Below are positions 7,008 to 15,826 of a DNA stretch of 64,000 nucleotides, piece after piece. The notes beneath the pieces were generated by a model, which worked only from the letters and a program-made list of their open reading frames with translations, ran no database searches and was not told the origin of the DNA. The position numbers were made by a program, and so were the translations under genes. This DNA is from Fermentibacter sp963718745 [NCBI: Candidatus Fermentibacterota bacterium] (GTDB taxonomy: Bacteria > Fermentibacterota > Fermentibacteria > Fermentibacterales), in NCBI GenBank assembly GCA_963718745.1, contig OY970370.1, positions 1,488,001-1,552,000 on the forward strand, read 5' to 3'. Numbering within the stretch: position 1 is the stretch's first letter; the number at the start of each line of letters is the position of its first letter.

Positions 7008-9899
7008 ATGAAGCGTTCCTCCCTGGACTGGAGGCTGCTGAGTTCAGCCGCCCTCTTCATCCTCGCCGCAGTGCTGATATGGCCGACGATCAACTGGTAC
7101 TCCATGCCCGAGTCGGAGCGCGACAGGGCCGAGGCCAGCGTGCAGCCCGAGACGGACAACCCACACTTCCTGGCGCTTCTCGATGAGATGAGGGCGGAAG
7201 GGGGAGAGGAGACTCTCGCCCGCTACCGTGACGTCTACGAGCAGAGCAAGGGGACCATCAAGCTGGGGCTCGACCTCCAGGGAGGCATGTACCTCTCCTA
7301 CATAATCGAGCCGGTCGGCGGCCTCGAACCTTCCGAAGCCATCGAGCAGGCTCTCGAGACCATCCGAAACAGGGTGGACGAGTTCGGCGTCTCCGAGCCG
7401 TCCATCACCCGCCAGGGCGACGACCGCATGGTCGTGCAGCTTCCCGGCATCAGGGACCCGGCGCGCGCCCGCTCGATCGTCGAGAGGCAGGCGCTCCTCG
7501 AGTTCAAGATAGTCGCCTACCCGACCCCCAGGGTGGGGATCCCCTCCGATGTGCCGGTCCTTGCCGAGATCGACGGGCTGCTTGCAGCGGAGATCACGCA
7601 AATGCCGGTCGAGATCGACAGCACCCTCGTCTCCCCGTCCATGGACGTGGAAACCATGCAGGAGGTCCTGGATACCGCCGAGGGAACGAGTCCGGTCGAG
7701 GACTCCGTCCCGGCGGAAGAGGATTTCTCCCTGCCGGAGGCCGTGCCTGTCGACCAGGATCTTGCGCTGCCAGTCCCCGGAGACTCGCTGCTCACGATAC
7801 CCGAGATCCCCGTCGCCGGGACGGGCGGGATGTTCACCGGGCTGATCGAGGGTGCGGACGAGTATTCCGCTCTCTCCCTGAGCATCTCCCCCGGAGACTG
7901 GATGATCGCCTCTGGCGAGAACTACGAACTCTTCGTCAGCTACTCCTCGAGGGCCGACGTCGAATCCCTCCTCGTCAGCCGGAATCTGCAGATCGTCCTC
8001 GGCCGCGAGGCCGAGACCCCCTCCGGGATGTACAGGTCGATCTTCCTCGTGCCGCTGGACGTAACCCGCGGCTATGACGAGAACACCGGGCTTGTCAGGG
8101 AATACTACTCCCTCACCGGCGCTTCGCTCACAGATGTCTATGTCAGGATGGGCGACGGCCAGTCCCTGAGCAACGCCCCCTACCTGATCCTCGAGTTCGA
8201 CTCCGAGGGTGCCTCGAACTGGGAGCGCATCACGGGCGAGAACGTCGAGGAGCGCGTCAGCGTCATCCTCGATGGCACGATGTACTCCGTCGCCACCATC
8301 CGCGAGAGGATCTCCGGATCCAGCACGAGGCTGTCCGGGGGATTCTCCGTCCAGGAGGCGCGCGATCTGAGGCTCGTACTCAAGGCGGGTTCGCTGCCCG
8401 CGCGGCTCGTCCTCGCCGAGGAGCAGACGATCGGCCCGAGCCTGGGCCGGCAGGCGCTCGACAGGGGACTCCTCGCCGCCCTGATCGGATTCGCAGTAGT
8501 CGCGGTGTTCATGATGGTCTACTACGGGACCGGCGGTGTGATTGCCACTGTCGGCCTGCTCCTCAACATGCTCCTGATCCTGGCCGTCCTCTGCTTCCCC
8601 GGCCCGCTCGCGCGCCTGGGCCTGGCAGGGCTCGGAGCAACGCTCACCCTCCCGGGCATCGCGGGCATCGTCCTGACCATAGGCATGGCGGTGGATGCGA
8701 ATGTCCTCATCTTCGAGCGCATACGCGAGGAGCGCCGGTCCGGCAAGAGCATCCGTCCGGCCGTCGATGCCGGTTTCTCCCGCGCCTTCACGACGATCCT
8801 CGACTCCAACCTGACCACGCTCATCACCGCCCTGATCCTCTACAGGTTCGGGACCGGCCCGATACGCGGCTTCGCCGTAACCCTGTCGATCGGTATCCTC
8901 GCGAGCCTCTTCTGCTCGCTGGTGTTCGGCCGCGGGATGTTCGCACTCCTCCTGCAGAAGAAGTCACGGACCGACATCAACCTTGGCAGGCTCGCGTTCT
9001 TCCTGAACTCGGCCATAAGGTTCGTGAGCGTCCGGAAGATCTCCTACATCGCCTCCCTCGCACTGATCATGCTCGGAGTGGTCGCGTTCGCGGTCTCCGG
9101 CGGGTTCAGGATGTCGATCGACTTCACGGGCGGGCTGGAGACGAATGTCACCGGTCCTGACGGGATGTCGGTCGAACAGCTCCGTGGAGCCCTGTTCGAT
9201 GCGGGTCTCGAGGGAGTCCAGGTCCAGGAGCTGGAGGACTACGTCGGGGAAGGCGAGGCTTTCGTCATCAGGACCTCCACGATGGATTCAGAGCAGGTGA
9301 ACGCCACCCTCGTCGAGAACGGATGCTCGCCCATGGGCAGCGACGAGGAGGGAGTCTCCTACATCCGGCAGATCGGCCCCAGGGTAGGCTCGGAGCTTCG
9401 GTCCAAGGCCATAAGCGCAGTCCTGCTCTCCTGGGCCGCGATCATCCTCTACGTCTGGTACAGGTTCCAGCTGAAGTGGGGCATCGCCGCCGTCGCGGCC
9501 CTGGTCCACGACACTCTCATAACGCTGGGCTTCCTGGCCTTCACTCGGATAGAGATCTCCCTCACGATCATCGCGGCCATCCTCACGATCATCGGCTACT
9601 CGATAAACGACACGATAGTCGTGTTCGACCGGATCAGGGAGAACCGCCGGCTTCGCAAGGGCAGGACATTCGAGGAGACCGTGGACCTGAGCGTCAACGA
9701 AACCCTCAGCAGAACGGTGATAACGGCCCTGACGACGTTCCTGGCCGTCCTGTCGCTGTTCATCTTCGGCGTGGGCGAGATCGCGGACTTCGCGCTGACG
9801 ATGTGCCTTGGTCTCGTGGTCGGCACCTACTCCTCGATCTTCGTCGCCAGCATGCTCCTCGTGGACTGGAAGAGCCGCAGGGACCGCGCGAACCAGTAG
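7008..9899 (+). CDS. secDF: Fused protein-export membrane protein SecDF
   Basis: 963 residues that join SecD and SecF in one chain, as in Bacillus and many Bacteroidetes. TM1 is at about 12-27; the P1 start motif DLQGGMYL is at about 88-95; the SecD membrane half (five helices) spans about 490-650 and includes GMAVDANVLIFERIREE. The SecF half begins near 665 with its own first helix, then DFTGG (about 705), and ends with five helices carrying GYSINDTIVVFDRIRENRR. SecDF uses the proton or sodium gradient to pull proteins outward after SecA. An acidic, Pro-rich stretch (about 180-275) is inserted in the first periplasmic domain. It ends just before a strong hairpin terminator. Confidence 0.95.
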   Translation: MKRSSLDWRLLSSAALFILAAVLIWPTINWYSMPESERDRAEASVQPETDNPHFLALLDEMRAEGGEETLARYRDVYEQSKGTIKLGLDLQGGMYLSYIIEPVGGLEPSEAIEQALETIRNRVDEFGVSEPSITRQGDDRMVVQLPGIRDPARARSIVERQALLEFKIVAYPTPRVGIPSDVPVLAEIDGLLAAEITQMPVEIDSTLVSPSMDVETMQEVLDTAEGTSPVEDSVPAEEDFSLPEAVPVDQDLALPVPGDSLLTIPEIPVAGTGGMFTGLIEGADEYSALSLSISPGDWMIASGENYELFVSYSSRADVESLLVSRNLQIVLGREAETPSGMYRSIFLVPLDVTRGYDENTGLVREYYSLTGASLTDVYVRMGDGQSLSNAPYLILEFDSEGASNWERITGENVEERVSVILDGTMYSVATIRERISGSSTRLSGGFSVQEARDLRLVLKAGSLPARLVLAEEQTIGPSLGRQALDRGLLAALIGFAVVAVFMMVYYGTGGVIATVGLLLNMLLILAVLCFPGPLARLGLAGLGATLTLPGIAGIVLTIGMAVDANVLIFERIREERRSGKSIRPAVDAGFSRAFTTILDSNLTTLITALILYRFGTGPIRGFAVTLSIGILASLFCSLVFGRGMFALLLQKKSRTDINLGRLAFFLNSAIRFVSVRKISYIASLALIMLGVVAFAVSGGFRMSIDFTGGLETNVTGPDGMSVEQLRGALFDAGLEGVQVQELEDYVGEGEAFVIRTSTMDSEQVNATLVENGCSPMGSDEEGVSYIRQIGPRVGSELRSKAISAVLLSWAAIILYVWYRFQLKWGIAAVAALVHDTLITLGFLAFTRIEISLTIIAAILTIIGYSINDTIVVFDRIRENRRLRKGRTFEETVDLSVNETLSRTVITALTTFLAVLSLFIFGVGEIADFALTMCLGLVVGTYSSIFVASMLLVDWKSRRDRANQ

Positions 9900-9945
9900 C
9901 CGCAACGGGATCGGTTCCCAGGGACCGGTTCCGACATGGTACGGA

Positions 9946-9980
9946 AAAGGCCGGGAGCTCCACAGGGGCTCCCGGCCTTT
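9946..9980. terminator. Bidirectional hairpin terminator
   Basis: A perfect 13-bp stem, AAAGGCCGGGAGC (9946-9958) and GCTCCCGGCCTTT (9968-9980), with a 9-base loop. The A-run before and T-run after the stem let it serve both secDF (+) and the convergent sensor kinase gene (-). Confidence 0.85.
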
Positions 9981-9994
9981 CGATCAGGACCTCG

Positions 9995-11236
9995 TCAGGA
10001 GCGGTCCGGCCCGTCGCCCCGTAGCGGCAGGCAGAGTCTCACGCAGGCGCCTCCCTCGGGCGCACGGGCGTATTCGACCCACCCTCCGTGAAGGGCCGCG
10101 ACTCTCTCGACTATCGCAAGACCCAGGCCCGAGCCAGTGCTGGCGGGATCCCTTACGAAGGGTCGCCCCAGCTTTGCCGCGATCACCGGATCGAACCCGG
10201 GGCCGTCGTCCATCACCGAAGCGCACGCATGACCGCCTTCGAGCGACAGGGAGATCCTGACCCTGCCGGATGCGTGCTTCACTGCATTCCTGACCAGGTT
10301 GGAAAGCGCCCGGGCAACGAGGCCCGCATCGGCCCGGCACATCGCCGAACCCTCGATGCCCAGCTCGATCCCGGGTCTGCTCCAGCTCTCCGCCGCGGCC
10401 ACCTCGGACGCCACTACCTCCAGGTCGATCGGGGTGACTGTGATGCCGTCCGACCTCGAGAGCCTGTTGAATGCAAGCAGTTCGGTCAGCAGCATGTCCA
10501 TCCGGGAGAGGTCCTCCTCCATCCTGGCGAGCCTGCCGTCATCAGTCGTACTGGTTGCATCCTTGAGCAGTTCGAGGGCGAACCGCATCCTGGCGAGGGG
10601 GGTCCTTATCTCGTGGGCAACCATGCCGAGAAGCTCCTGATGGGAAGAGATCAGAGCCTGAATCCTCCCCGCCATCTCGTTGAAGGTCCTGCCCAGGGAG
10701 TCCACGAGGTCTCCCTGCGGGGCGGTTTGCACCCTGGCGGCGAGATCCCCCGAGGCTATGGCCGCTGCCGCTCCCTCCAGGCGGGAGAGCCTCTTCTTCA
10801 GGGGTCTCAGGGAGGTCATCAGGACTGCGCCTTCTGCTACCACGAGAAGCCCGACGAAGAGCCACGGGATGAGCCAGCCCAGCCCGTGCCTGCCCCTCGG
10901 GATGACGGGGACCTCGACCTGGAACCCCAGTTCGGCAGGAAGCCCCGGGATGAAGATGTGTCCGGGTCTCGGGGGTTCGAACGGCATCCCGCTCCGCGCT
11001 CCCGGGAATGGGATTATCCTGGCGTCGATGTCCATCGAGTCGGCGATGGCAAGGATCCCTCCGGGCGACTGCGGTTCGTGCCGGAGGATCTCCTCCCTGA
11101 ACTCGGTCAGGGTGTTCCTGTAGTAATCCCCGGCCCTCTCCGGGATGAACTTGAAGGCCAGGATGAAGGCGATGCACAGGACAGCGAGGATCGTAGCTGC
11201 AAGCGGGAGGTAGATGTGCAGGAAGAGCCTGTTCAA
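9995..11236 (-). CDS. Sensor histidine kinase (CpxA/RstB-type)
   Basis: 413 residues from TTG 11236; GGAGGGAGG stands directly upstream and the start overlaps the response-regulator stop (TTGA). TM1 is at about 8-28, a periplasmic sensor domain of about 90 residues follows (Pro/Gly-rich), TM2 is at about 120-141, then a HAMP domain (about 142-195), HisKA with the phospho-accepting H208 (MVAHEIRTPLARM), and HATPase_c with N (NLVRNAVKHA), G1 (DDGPGFD) and G2 (GSGLGLAI) boxes. It autophosphorylates and passes phosphate to the adjacent regulator. The signal is not evident, though envelope stress is common for this architecture. Confidence 0.93.
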   Translation of the reverse strand: MNRLFLHIYLPLAATILAVLCIAFILAFKFIPERAGDYYRNTLTEFREEILRHEPQSPGGILAIADSMDIDARIIPFPGARSGMPFEPPRPGHIFIPGLPAELGFQVEVPVIPRGRHGLGWLIPWLFVGLLVVAEGAVLMTSLRPLKKRLSRLEGAAAAIASGDLAARVQTAPQGDLVDSLGRTFNEMAGRIQALISSHQELLGMVAHEIRTPLARMRFALELLKDATSTTDDGRLARMEEDLSRMDMLLTELLAFNRLSRSDGITVTPIDLEVVASEVAAAESWSRPGIELGIEGSAMCRADAGLVARALSNLVRNAVKHASGRVRISLSLEGGHACASVMDDGPGFDPVIAAKLGRPFVRDPASTGSGLGLAIVERVAALHGGWVEYARAPEGGACVRLCLPLRGDGPDRS

Positions 11237-11937
11237 GATCCTCCCTCCAGCACGAGCATGTAGCCCAGACCCCGGACTGTCCTTACAAGGTCGGCGCCAC
11301 CCTCCACGGCTGCCAGCTTGCGCCGCAGCCTCGATACGACGACATCCACGGATCTGTCGAAGGAGTCGAAGTCTATGCCACGGAGTTCCTCGACGAGTCT
11401 GGCCCTCTCCTGGACCCTTCCCGCCCTCCTCGCGAGCAGGACGAGCAGGTCGAACTCGGTCGTCGTCAGGGTCAGTTCGGTTCCCGACAGCCAGACCCTG
11501 CGGCTGGAGATGTCCAGCCTGAGGCCGCCCGTCAGGAGAGTCTCGGCCTCCGAGTCCCCCGCAGCACGCCGGAGGAGGGCCCTGATCCGCGCGAGCAGGA
11601 CCCTGGGGGACACCGGCTTGGTTATGTAGTCGTCGGCTCCGAGCTCCAGACCGACCACCACGTCCGTCTCGTCGCCCAGCGCCGTGAGGAAGAGGACGGG
11701 TCCGCGCCAGGTCTTCCTTATCGACCTGCAGACGTCCAGCCCGCTGCCGTCCGGCAGCATTATGTCCAGGATGACCAGGTCCGGACTCCACCTGGAGACC
11801 GTCTGCTCTGCCCCTTCGGCGCGGGGGGACAGCCTCGTCTCCATGCCCTGACCGGTCAGGTACTCGGAGAGCAGGGAACCGAGTGCGGGATCGTCCTCTA
11901 TAACCAGTATCCGAGGAGCGGCCGGAGGCAGTCTCAT
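11233..11937 (-). CDS. OmpR-family response regulator
   Basis: 234 residues: a receiver domain (about 8-122) with acidic pocket E14/D15/D16, phosphorylation site D58 (LVILDIMLPDG), T85 and K107 (ITKPVSP), followed by a winged-helix DNA-binding domain (about 138-230; LTTTEFDLLVLL, VDVVVSRLRRKL, VRTVRGLGYML). The start ATG 11937 is preceded by GGGGAA. It is the first gene of a two-gene operon with the kinase, overlapping by 4 bases. Targets cannot be told from the sequence, but the divergent neighbour at 12019 is a plausible one. Confidence 0.94.
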   Translation of the reverse strand: MRLPPAAPRILVIEDDPALGSLLSEYLTGQGMETRLSPRAEGAEQTVSRWSPDLVILDIMLPDGSGLDVCRSIRKTWRGPVLFLTALGDETDVVVGLELGADDYITKPVSPRVLLARIRALLRRAAGDSEAETLLTGGLRLDISSRRVWLSGTELTLTTTEFDLLVLLARRAGRVQERARLVEELRGIDFDSFDRSVDVVVSRLRRKLAAVEGGADLVRTVRGLGYMLVLEGGS

Positions 11938-12018
11938 GCTTTCCCCGTTCGGATTGACGAAGACTCTGTCGATCGTATTCTATCGCCCGGAGACGATGGC
12001 ACCAATACCGGAGGAGAG

Positions 12019-12567
12019 ATGACCACAATCCTTCTGATCCTTGCTGGCGCGCTGGCCCAGTCGAACAACACGGAGACCGCGCAGCCCTTTGTGCTCGAGC
12101 ACCCCGGATTCGTGTTCGAGTGGCTCCCGCCTTCCATGCAGCCGCCTGTCGAAGGCACGCTCGACGAGGAGAGCGGAGCAGTCGCGAGCAGCCCATCCAG
12201 CGACGGGACCGAGTACCGCCTCCACTACTGGCTGGAGGAGATACCTACCGAGGGCATGGAGGCCTGGCTGCTCCAGAGGCTCCAGTCGGAACTTCCTCCC
12301 GATGTTCTCGAGGGGCTGGTCACGGGAGACGTGATCTGGACCGAAGGCGGGATGGAGAGCGGCGAGCGGGGCGGGAGATCGATCGGTCTCGTCGTGTCCG
12401 TGAACTTCAACATCCTCACCGAAACCGGCAACATAAGGGGCCGCGGACGGGCGGTCGGCGTCTTCCGGAACGGATACTCGCTGCTCGTGTTCGGGATCGC
12501 CCCGTTCGAGTCCTCGGAGATACTGGGCTCCTCCGTGGACGCGATCATCTCCCACATGCACATCTAG
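12019..12567 (+). CDS. Small exported protein, unknown function
   Basis: 182 residues with a short signal peptide (MTTILLILAGALAQS) and GGAGGAG upstream of the ATG. The mature part is acidic with alternating beta strands (YRLHYWLEEI, SIGLVVSVNFNIL, GRAVGVFRNGYSLLVFGIAPF) and one helix (GMEAWLLQRLQSEL), the layout of a compact alpha/beta domain. No family was recognised. It is transcribed away from the two-component operon with 81 bases between, so the pair may control it. A strong hairpin follows the stop. Confidence 0.55.
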   Translation: MTTILLILAGALAQSNNTETAQPFVLEHPGFVFEWLPPSMQPPVEGTLDEESGAVASSPSSDGTEYRLHYWLEEIPTEGMEAWLLQRLQSELPPDVLEGLVTGDVIWTEGGMESGERGGRSIGLVVSVNFNILTETGNIRGRGRAVGVFRNGYSLLVFGIAPFESSEILGSSVDAIISHMHI

Positions 12568-12593
12568 CGCGCGGCCGGACCTTCCCGGATCCT

Positions 12594-12626
12594 GCTCCGA
12601 CCGGCAGCCCGGCTGCCGGTCGGAGC
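12594..12626 (+). terminator. Hairpin terminator
   Basis: A perfect 14-bp stem, GCTCCGACCGGCAG and CTGCCGGTCGGAGC, with a 5-base loop, 26 bases after the previous stop. The following T-run is weak (GTATTTCC). Confidence 0.75.
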
Positions 12627-12689
12627 GTATTTCCTCCCTTTGGAGCCCGCCTGATCGCATCATCTGATGCAATCCCGCAGAGGCGATCG

Positions 12690-12718
12690 TTGACTTCCAT
12701 CCACTCCCCCGAGATTAT
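12690..12718 (+). promoter_or_regulatory. Sigma-70-like promoter
   Basis: TTGACT (12690-12695), 17-base spacer, GATTAT (12713-12718). It lies 43 bases before the start of the SBBP-repeat protein and just after the terminator of the previous gene. Confidence 0.5.
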
Positions 12719-12760
12719 CTGACCGGTACAGGCAGATCATCAGTGGAGGATGGTGGAAAA

Positions 12761-14434
12761 ATGATCCTTTCATCTTCTCGGTTTCTTTTGCTTCCCGCCT
12801 TGTCGATTATCCTCTCGGGGGTGCCGGACGCTCAGCAGGACGGCGTGAGCGAGTCCTGGGTCGCCCGCTACAACGGTCCGGCTAACAATGAGGACGAGGC
12901 GACCGCGATGGTCCTGGACGCCTCCGGCAACATCCTCGTGACGGGACACAGCATCGGCAGCGGGACCGGTATCGACTTCGCAACCGTCAAGTACAGCGCC
13001 GTCGGCGGCCAGATGTGGGTCGCCCGCTTCAACAGCACGGGCAACAGGGACGACCGCGCGGCTGCGATAGGGGTCGACGGCGCCGGCAATGTCTATGTGA
13101 CCGGCTACATCGCGGGCGGAAGCATGGGTGACGACTACGTAACCGTCAAATACAACTCGTCCGGGGTCGAGCAGTGGATCAACGTGTACAACGGCCCCGG
13201 AAACGGCAGCGACCGCGCCACGGCCATAGCGGTCGACGCCGCGGGGAATGCATTCGTGACCGGGTTCAGCTGGGGAGGCGCCGGCACGGGGACGGACTAC
13301 GCGACAATTATGTACAGCCCGACGGGCTCGGTGCAGTGGGTGACCCGCTACGGCTGCGTCGGGAACTACCCCGACACACCCTCTGCAATTGCGCTGGATG
13401 CCGCAGGCAACAGCTATGTGACCGGGATGAGCAGGTGGTACAGCTACAGCGGCATGCCCCCCTCGACCGGAGACTATGCAACCATCTGCTACAGCCCGGC
13501 CGGGGAGCAGCAGTGGGTGGCCCGTTACATGGGCACGGGCATCGGCGAGGACAATGCGCATGACATAGCCCTCGATGCCGGCGGGAGGGCGCATGTGACC
13601 GGAGAGGGCTTCTGCCTCGAAGGGAGCGAGAGTACCTTCGACTATGTGTCCATCGCCTACGACGACGGCGGAGACACTCAGTGGATGGCCATCTACGACG
13701 GAACGAGGGACCAGGCCGTCGATCGCGCCTTCGCCCTGGCCGTCGACGCTGCCGGCAGCCTCCGTGTGACCGGGACCAGCGACGGCGCCTCATGGAGCCA
13801 GGACTACGCCACGATCAGATACAACTCGGCCGGCTCGCAGCAGTGGGCAGCGAGATACGACGGAACCGGCAGCGGTTCTGACGAGGCGCTCGACATAGCG
13901 CTCGACGCCGCCGGGAATGCCTATGTGACCGGGAGGAGCCAGGGGATCGGCACCAGCAATGACTACGCCACCCTGATGTACGATCCCGCCGGCGCGGTGC
14001 AGTGGGTTGCCAGGTATGACGGTCCGGAGCATGCGGAGGATTGTGCGGTCGCTCTTGCCGCCGGCATACCGGGGATCGTCTACGTGACCGGGTACAGCCC
14101 GGGCATCGGCACCGGAGCTGACTACACCACGATCAAGTACGTGCAGACGACCGGCATCGAAGAGGAGCAGGGGGCGCCGTTCGGGCTCGAAGTCTCCCCC
14201 AATCCGGCGTTCTCGAATGCTACGATAGCGTTGGAGTTGCCGGAACCCTCCCACTGCTCGATCCTGGTCTACAGCCTCGATGGAAGGCTGGTGGAGACGC
14301 TCCACGACGGCGAAGCCCCTGCAGGGGCGTCTTCGTTCGGCTGGAGTGCGGCGGGCTTCCCGGAAGGCGTCTACTTCGTCCGGGCCAGGGCCGGGAACAG
14401 TGAGGAGACCGCCCGGGTGGTGCTCGTCCGGTAG
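12761..14434 (+). CDS. Secreted SBBP beta-propeller repeat protein with sorting tail
   Basis: 557 residues from ATG 12761, giving a clean signal peptide (MILSSSRFLLLPALSIILSG). About eight repeats of roughly 53 residues follow, each with W-V-A-R-Y-N-G, then A-x-D-x-x-GN-x-Y-V-T-G and D-Y-A-T-I-x-Y; this is the SBBP propeller repeat of extracellular proteins. The end (from about 470) is a FlgD-like sorting domain: GLEVSPNPAFSNATIALELP, LVYSLDGRLVETL, GVYFVRARAG. It is probably exported and cell-surface attached or released. Binding partner unknown. It is alone behind its own promoter. Confidence 0.82.
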   Translation: MILSSSRFLLLPALSIILSGVPDAQQDGVSESWVARYNGPANNEDEATAMVLDASGNILVTGHSIGSGTGIDFATVKYSAVGGQMWVARFNSTGNRDDRAAAIGVDGAGNVYVTGYIAGGSMGDDYVTVKYNSSGVEQWINVYNGPGNGSDRATAIAVDAAGNAFVTGFSWGGAGTGTDYATIMYSPTGSVQWVTRYGCVGNYPDTPSAIALDAAGNSYVTGMSRWYSYSGMPPSTGDYATICYSPAGEQQWVARYMGTGIGEDNAHDIALDAGGRAHVTGEGFCLEGSESTFDYVSIAYDDGGDTQWMAIYDGTRDQAVDRAFALAVDAAGSLRVTGTSDGASWSQDYATIRYNSAGSQQWAARYDGTGSGSDEALDIALDAAGNAYVTGRSQGIGTSNDYATLMYDPAGAVQWVARYDGPEHAEDCAVALAAGIPGIVYVTGYSPGIGTGADYTTIKYVQTTGIEEEQGAPFGLEVSPNPAFSNATIALELPEPSHCSILVYSLDGRLVETLHDGEAPAGASSFGWSAAGFPEGVYFVRARAGNSEETARVVLVR

Positions 14435-14454
14435 CGGTCCTGAGGGGGGATCTG

Positions 14455-14778
14455 ATGGCCGGGAGGAAGTCCTTTTCCTGCAGCCAGTGCGGCGGTCCGG
14501 ACCTGGAGCGGTCGGGGGAGGGCAAGCTGCGCTGCTCCTACTGTGGCAGCCTCTACGGCTACAGCGTCAGAGGCCCGGCTGTGGTCATCCGGAAGGGTGC
14601 AAGCGTCGTCTTCGGCAGGAATGCAAAAGTGGTGATCAGGGGCGGTCTGGAGATAGAGGACGAGGCCGATGTACGGATGGACGGAGAGATAACCCTCCTC
14701 GAGCGGGCCCCGGAGGAGGACGTCACCGCGGCCAGACTGCGGCTCCTGGAGAGTGGGCGGGCGGACGGGGAATCCTGA
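14455..14778 (+). CDS. Small zinc-ribbon protein, unknown function
   Basis: 107 residues. The N-terminus has two CxxC knuckles (CSQCGG at 9-14 and CSYCGS at about 27-32), forming a probable zinc ribbon. The rest is a run of short beta strands (AVVIRKGASVVFG, AKVVIRGGLEIED, DVRMDGEITLLE) with the spacing of a small right-handed beta-helix or bactofilin-like strip, then a helical tail. It is cytoplasmic. The function is unknown; it sits 20 bases after the SBBP gene and 43 bases before the GNAT-thioredoxin gene. Confidence 0.6.
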   Translation: MAGRKSFSCSQCGGPDLERSGEGKLRCSYCGSLYGYSVRGPAVVIRKGASVVFGRNAKVVIRGGLEIEDEADVRMDGEITLLERAPEEDVTAARLRLLESGRADGES

Positions 14779-14821
14779 ACCGCCGGCTGCATGGGAATGG
14801 GTGAAGAGGAGAGCTGAAGCG

Positions 14822-15610
14822 ATGAAGGTTGTCGATCTCCCCGAGGACAGGAAGGATCTGTTCTGCCTCTGTCTCGAGGACTGGTCGGAGGAAGCCAGGG
14901 AAGCCGGCCCGCGGCGCCGCCAGTGGCTCGACCGCGGTCGCAGTCGTCTCGGGCTGCGAGCCATGCTCGCCATCGACGACTCGGGTATCGAGGGGGGGAT
15001 GATCCAGTACGGACCCATCGAGCACTCGCACGTCCATGGATCGGGCCTCTACTTCATCTACTGCATCCATGTGCACGGCTACAGACAGGGCCGGGGCGAC
15101 TTCCGGAAGCGTGGGATGGGCGAGGCCCTGCTGGCGGCCGCCGAGGAGGACGCGCGCGGTCTGGGGGCGGGCGGCATGGCCGCATGGGGTGTCTCCCTGC
15201 CTTTCTGGATGAAGGCCTCGTGGTTCCGGAAGCATGGCTACCGGAAGGCTGACCGCCGGGGCATCTCGGTACTGCTCTGGAAGCCCTTTACGGACGGCGC
15301 AGAACCTCCTCGATGGATTCCGAAGGCTTCGAAGCGCCCTGATCCCATCCCCGGGAAGGTCGTCGTCACTGCGTTCTCCAGCGGGTGGTGCATGGCGCAG
15401 AACCTCGTCCTGGAGCGCGCCCGGCGTGCTGCTGCCGAGTTCGGCGACAAGGTCGCCTTCTGCGAGATCGACACGTCTTCGAGGGATGCCGTAGCCCTGT
15501 GGGGCATCTCCGACGCCGTCCTGGTGGATGGCAGGAATCTGCAGAAGGGCCCGCCGCCCAGCTACGAAGCGATCCGCAAGGCGATTGCACGGCGCGTCGC
15601 CAGGCTGTAG
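14822..15610 (+). CDS. GNAT acetyltransferase fused to a thioredoxin-like domain
   Basis: 262 residues from ATG 14822 (the open frame begins further upstream, but those starts overlap the zinc-ribbon gene). The first 155 residues are GNAT-like: the acetyl-CoA loop is KRGMGEALLAAAEEDA, followed by AAWGVSLPFWMKASWFRKHGYRK. Residues from about 180 form a second domain with a thioredoxin-type start (VVVTAFSSGWCMAQNLVLERAR) and DKVAFCEIDTSS, where the usual CxxC is WCMAQ, so only the first cysteine remains. Such two-domain proteins occur in anaerobes; the substrate is not known. Confidence 0.72.
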   Translation: MKVVDLPEDRKDLFCLCLEDWSEEAREAGPRRRQWLDRGRSRLGLRAMLAIDDSGIEGGMIQYGPIEHSHVHGSGLYFIYCIHVHGYRQGRGDFRKRGMGEALLAAAEEDARGLGAGGMAAWGVSLPFWMKASWFRKHGYRKADRRGISVLLWKPFTDGAEPPRWIPKASKRPDPIPGKVVVTAFSSGWCMAQNLVLERARRAAAEFGDKVAFCEIDTSSRDAVALWGISDAVLVDGRNLQKGPPPSYEAIRKAIARRVARL

Positions 15611-15771
15611 CCGTCCGTCCGGTTCCCATTGTAGGAGAACGCAACCCCGTTTGCAGTATCCATGCAGTTTGAACGTGACCGTGTCTTCCTGTGGTCCAGT
15701 CGACCGGAGGAGCAGCAGATGGAAGCGCTGCAGGGTCGACCGATGCACTGGGGTCTGGTTGCCGGCACAAG

Positions 15772-15800
15772 TTGACATACTTCATCCACAGGGTGATTTT
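15772..15800 (+). promoter_or_regulatory. Candidate promoter before the RCC1-repeat gene
   Basis: A perfect TTGACA (15772-15777), 17-base spacer, and a weak -10 GATTTT (15795-15800), 26 bases before the start codon. Confidence 0.4.
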
Positions 15801-15826
15801 CAATAGGAAAACACCGGAGGGGGGAC

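Noticed and set aside
11237-12196. Longer N-terminus for the histidine kinase through the response-regulator gene
   Set aside because: The upstream part is a shadow of the regulator; TTG 11236 has a ribosome binding site and overlaps the regulator stop in the usual coupled way.
15692-15703. TGGTCCAGTCGA near 15.7 kb, matching a short part of the tRNA-associated unit left end
   Set aside because: Only 12 bases agree and the surrounding sequence does not; probably chance, though a tiny relic cannot be ruled out.
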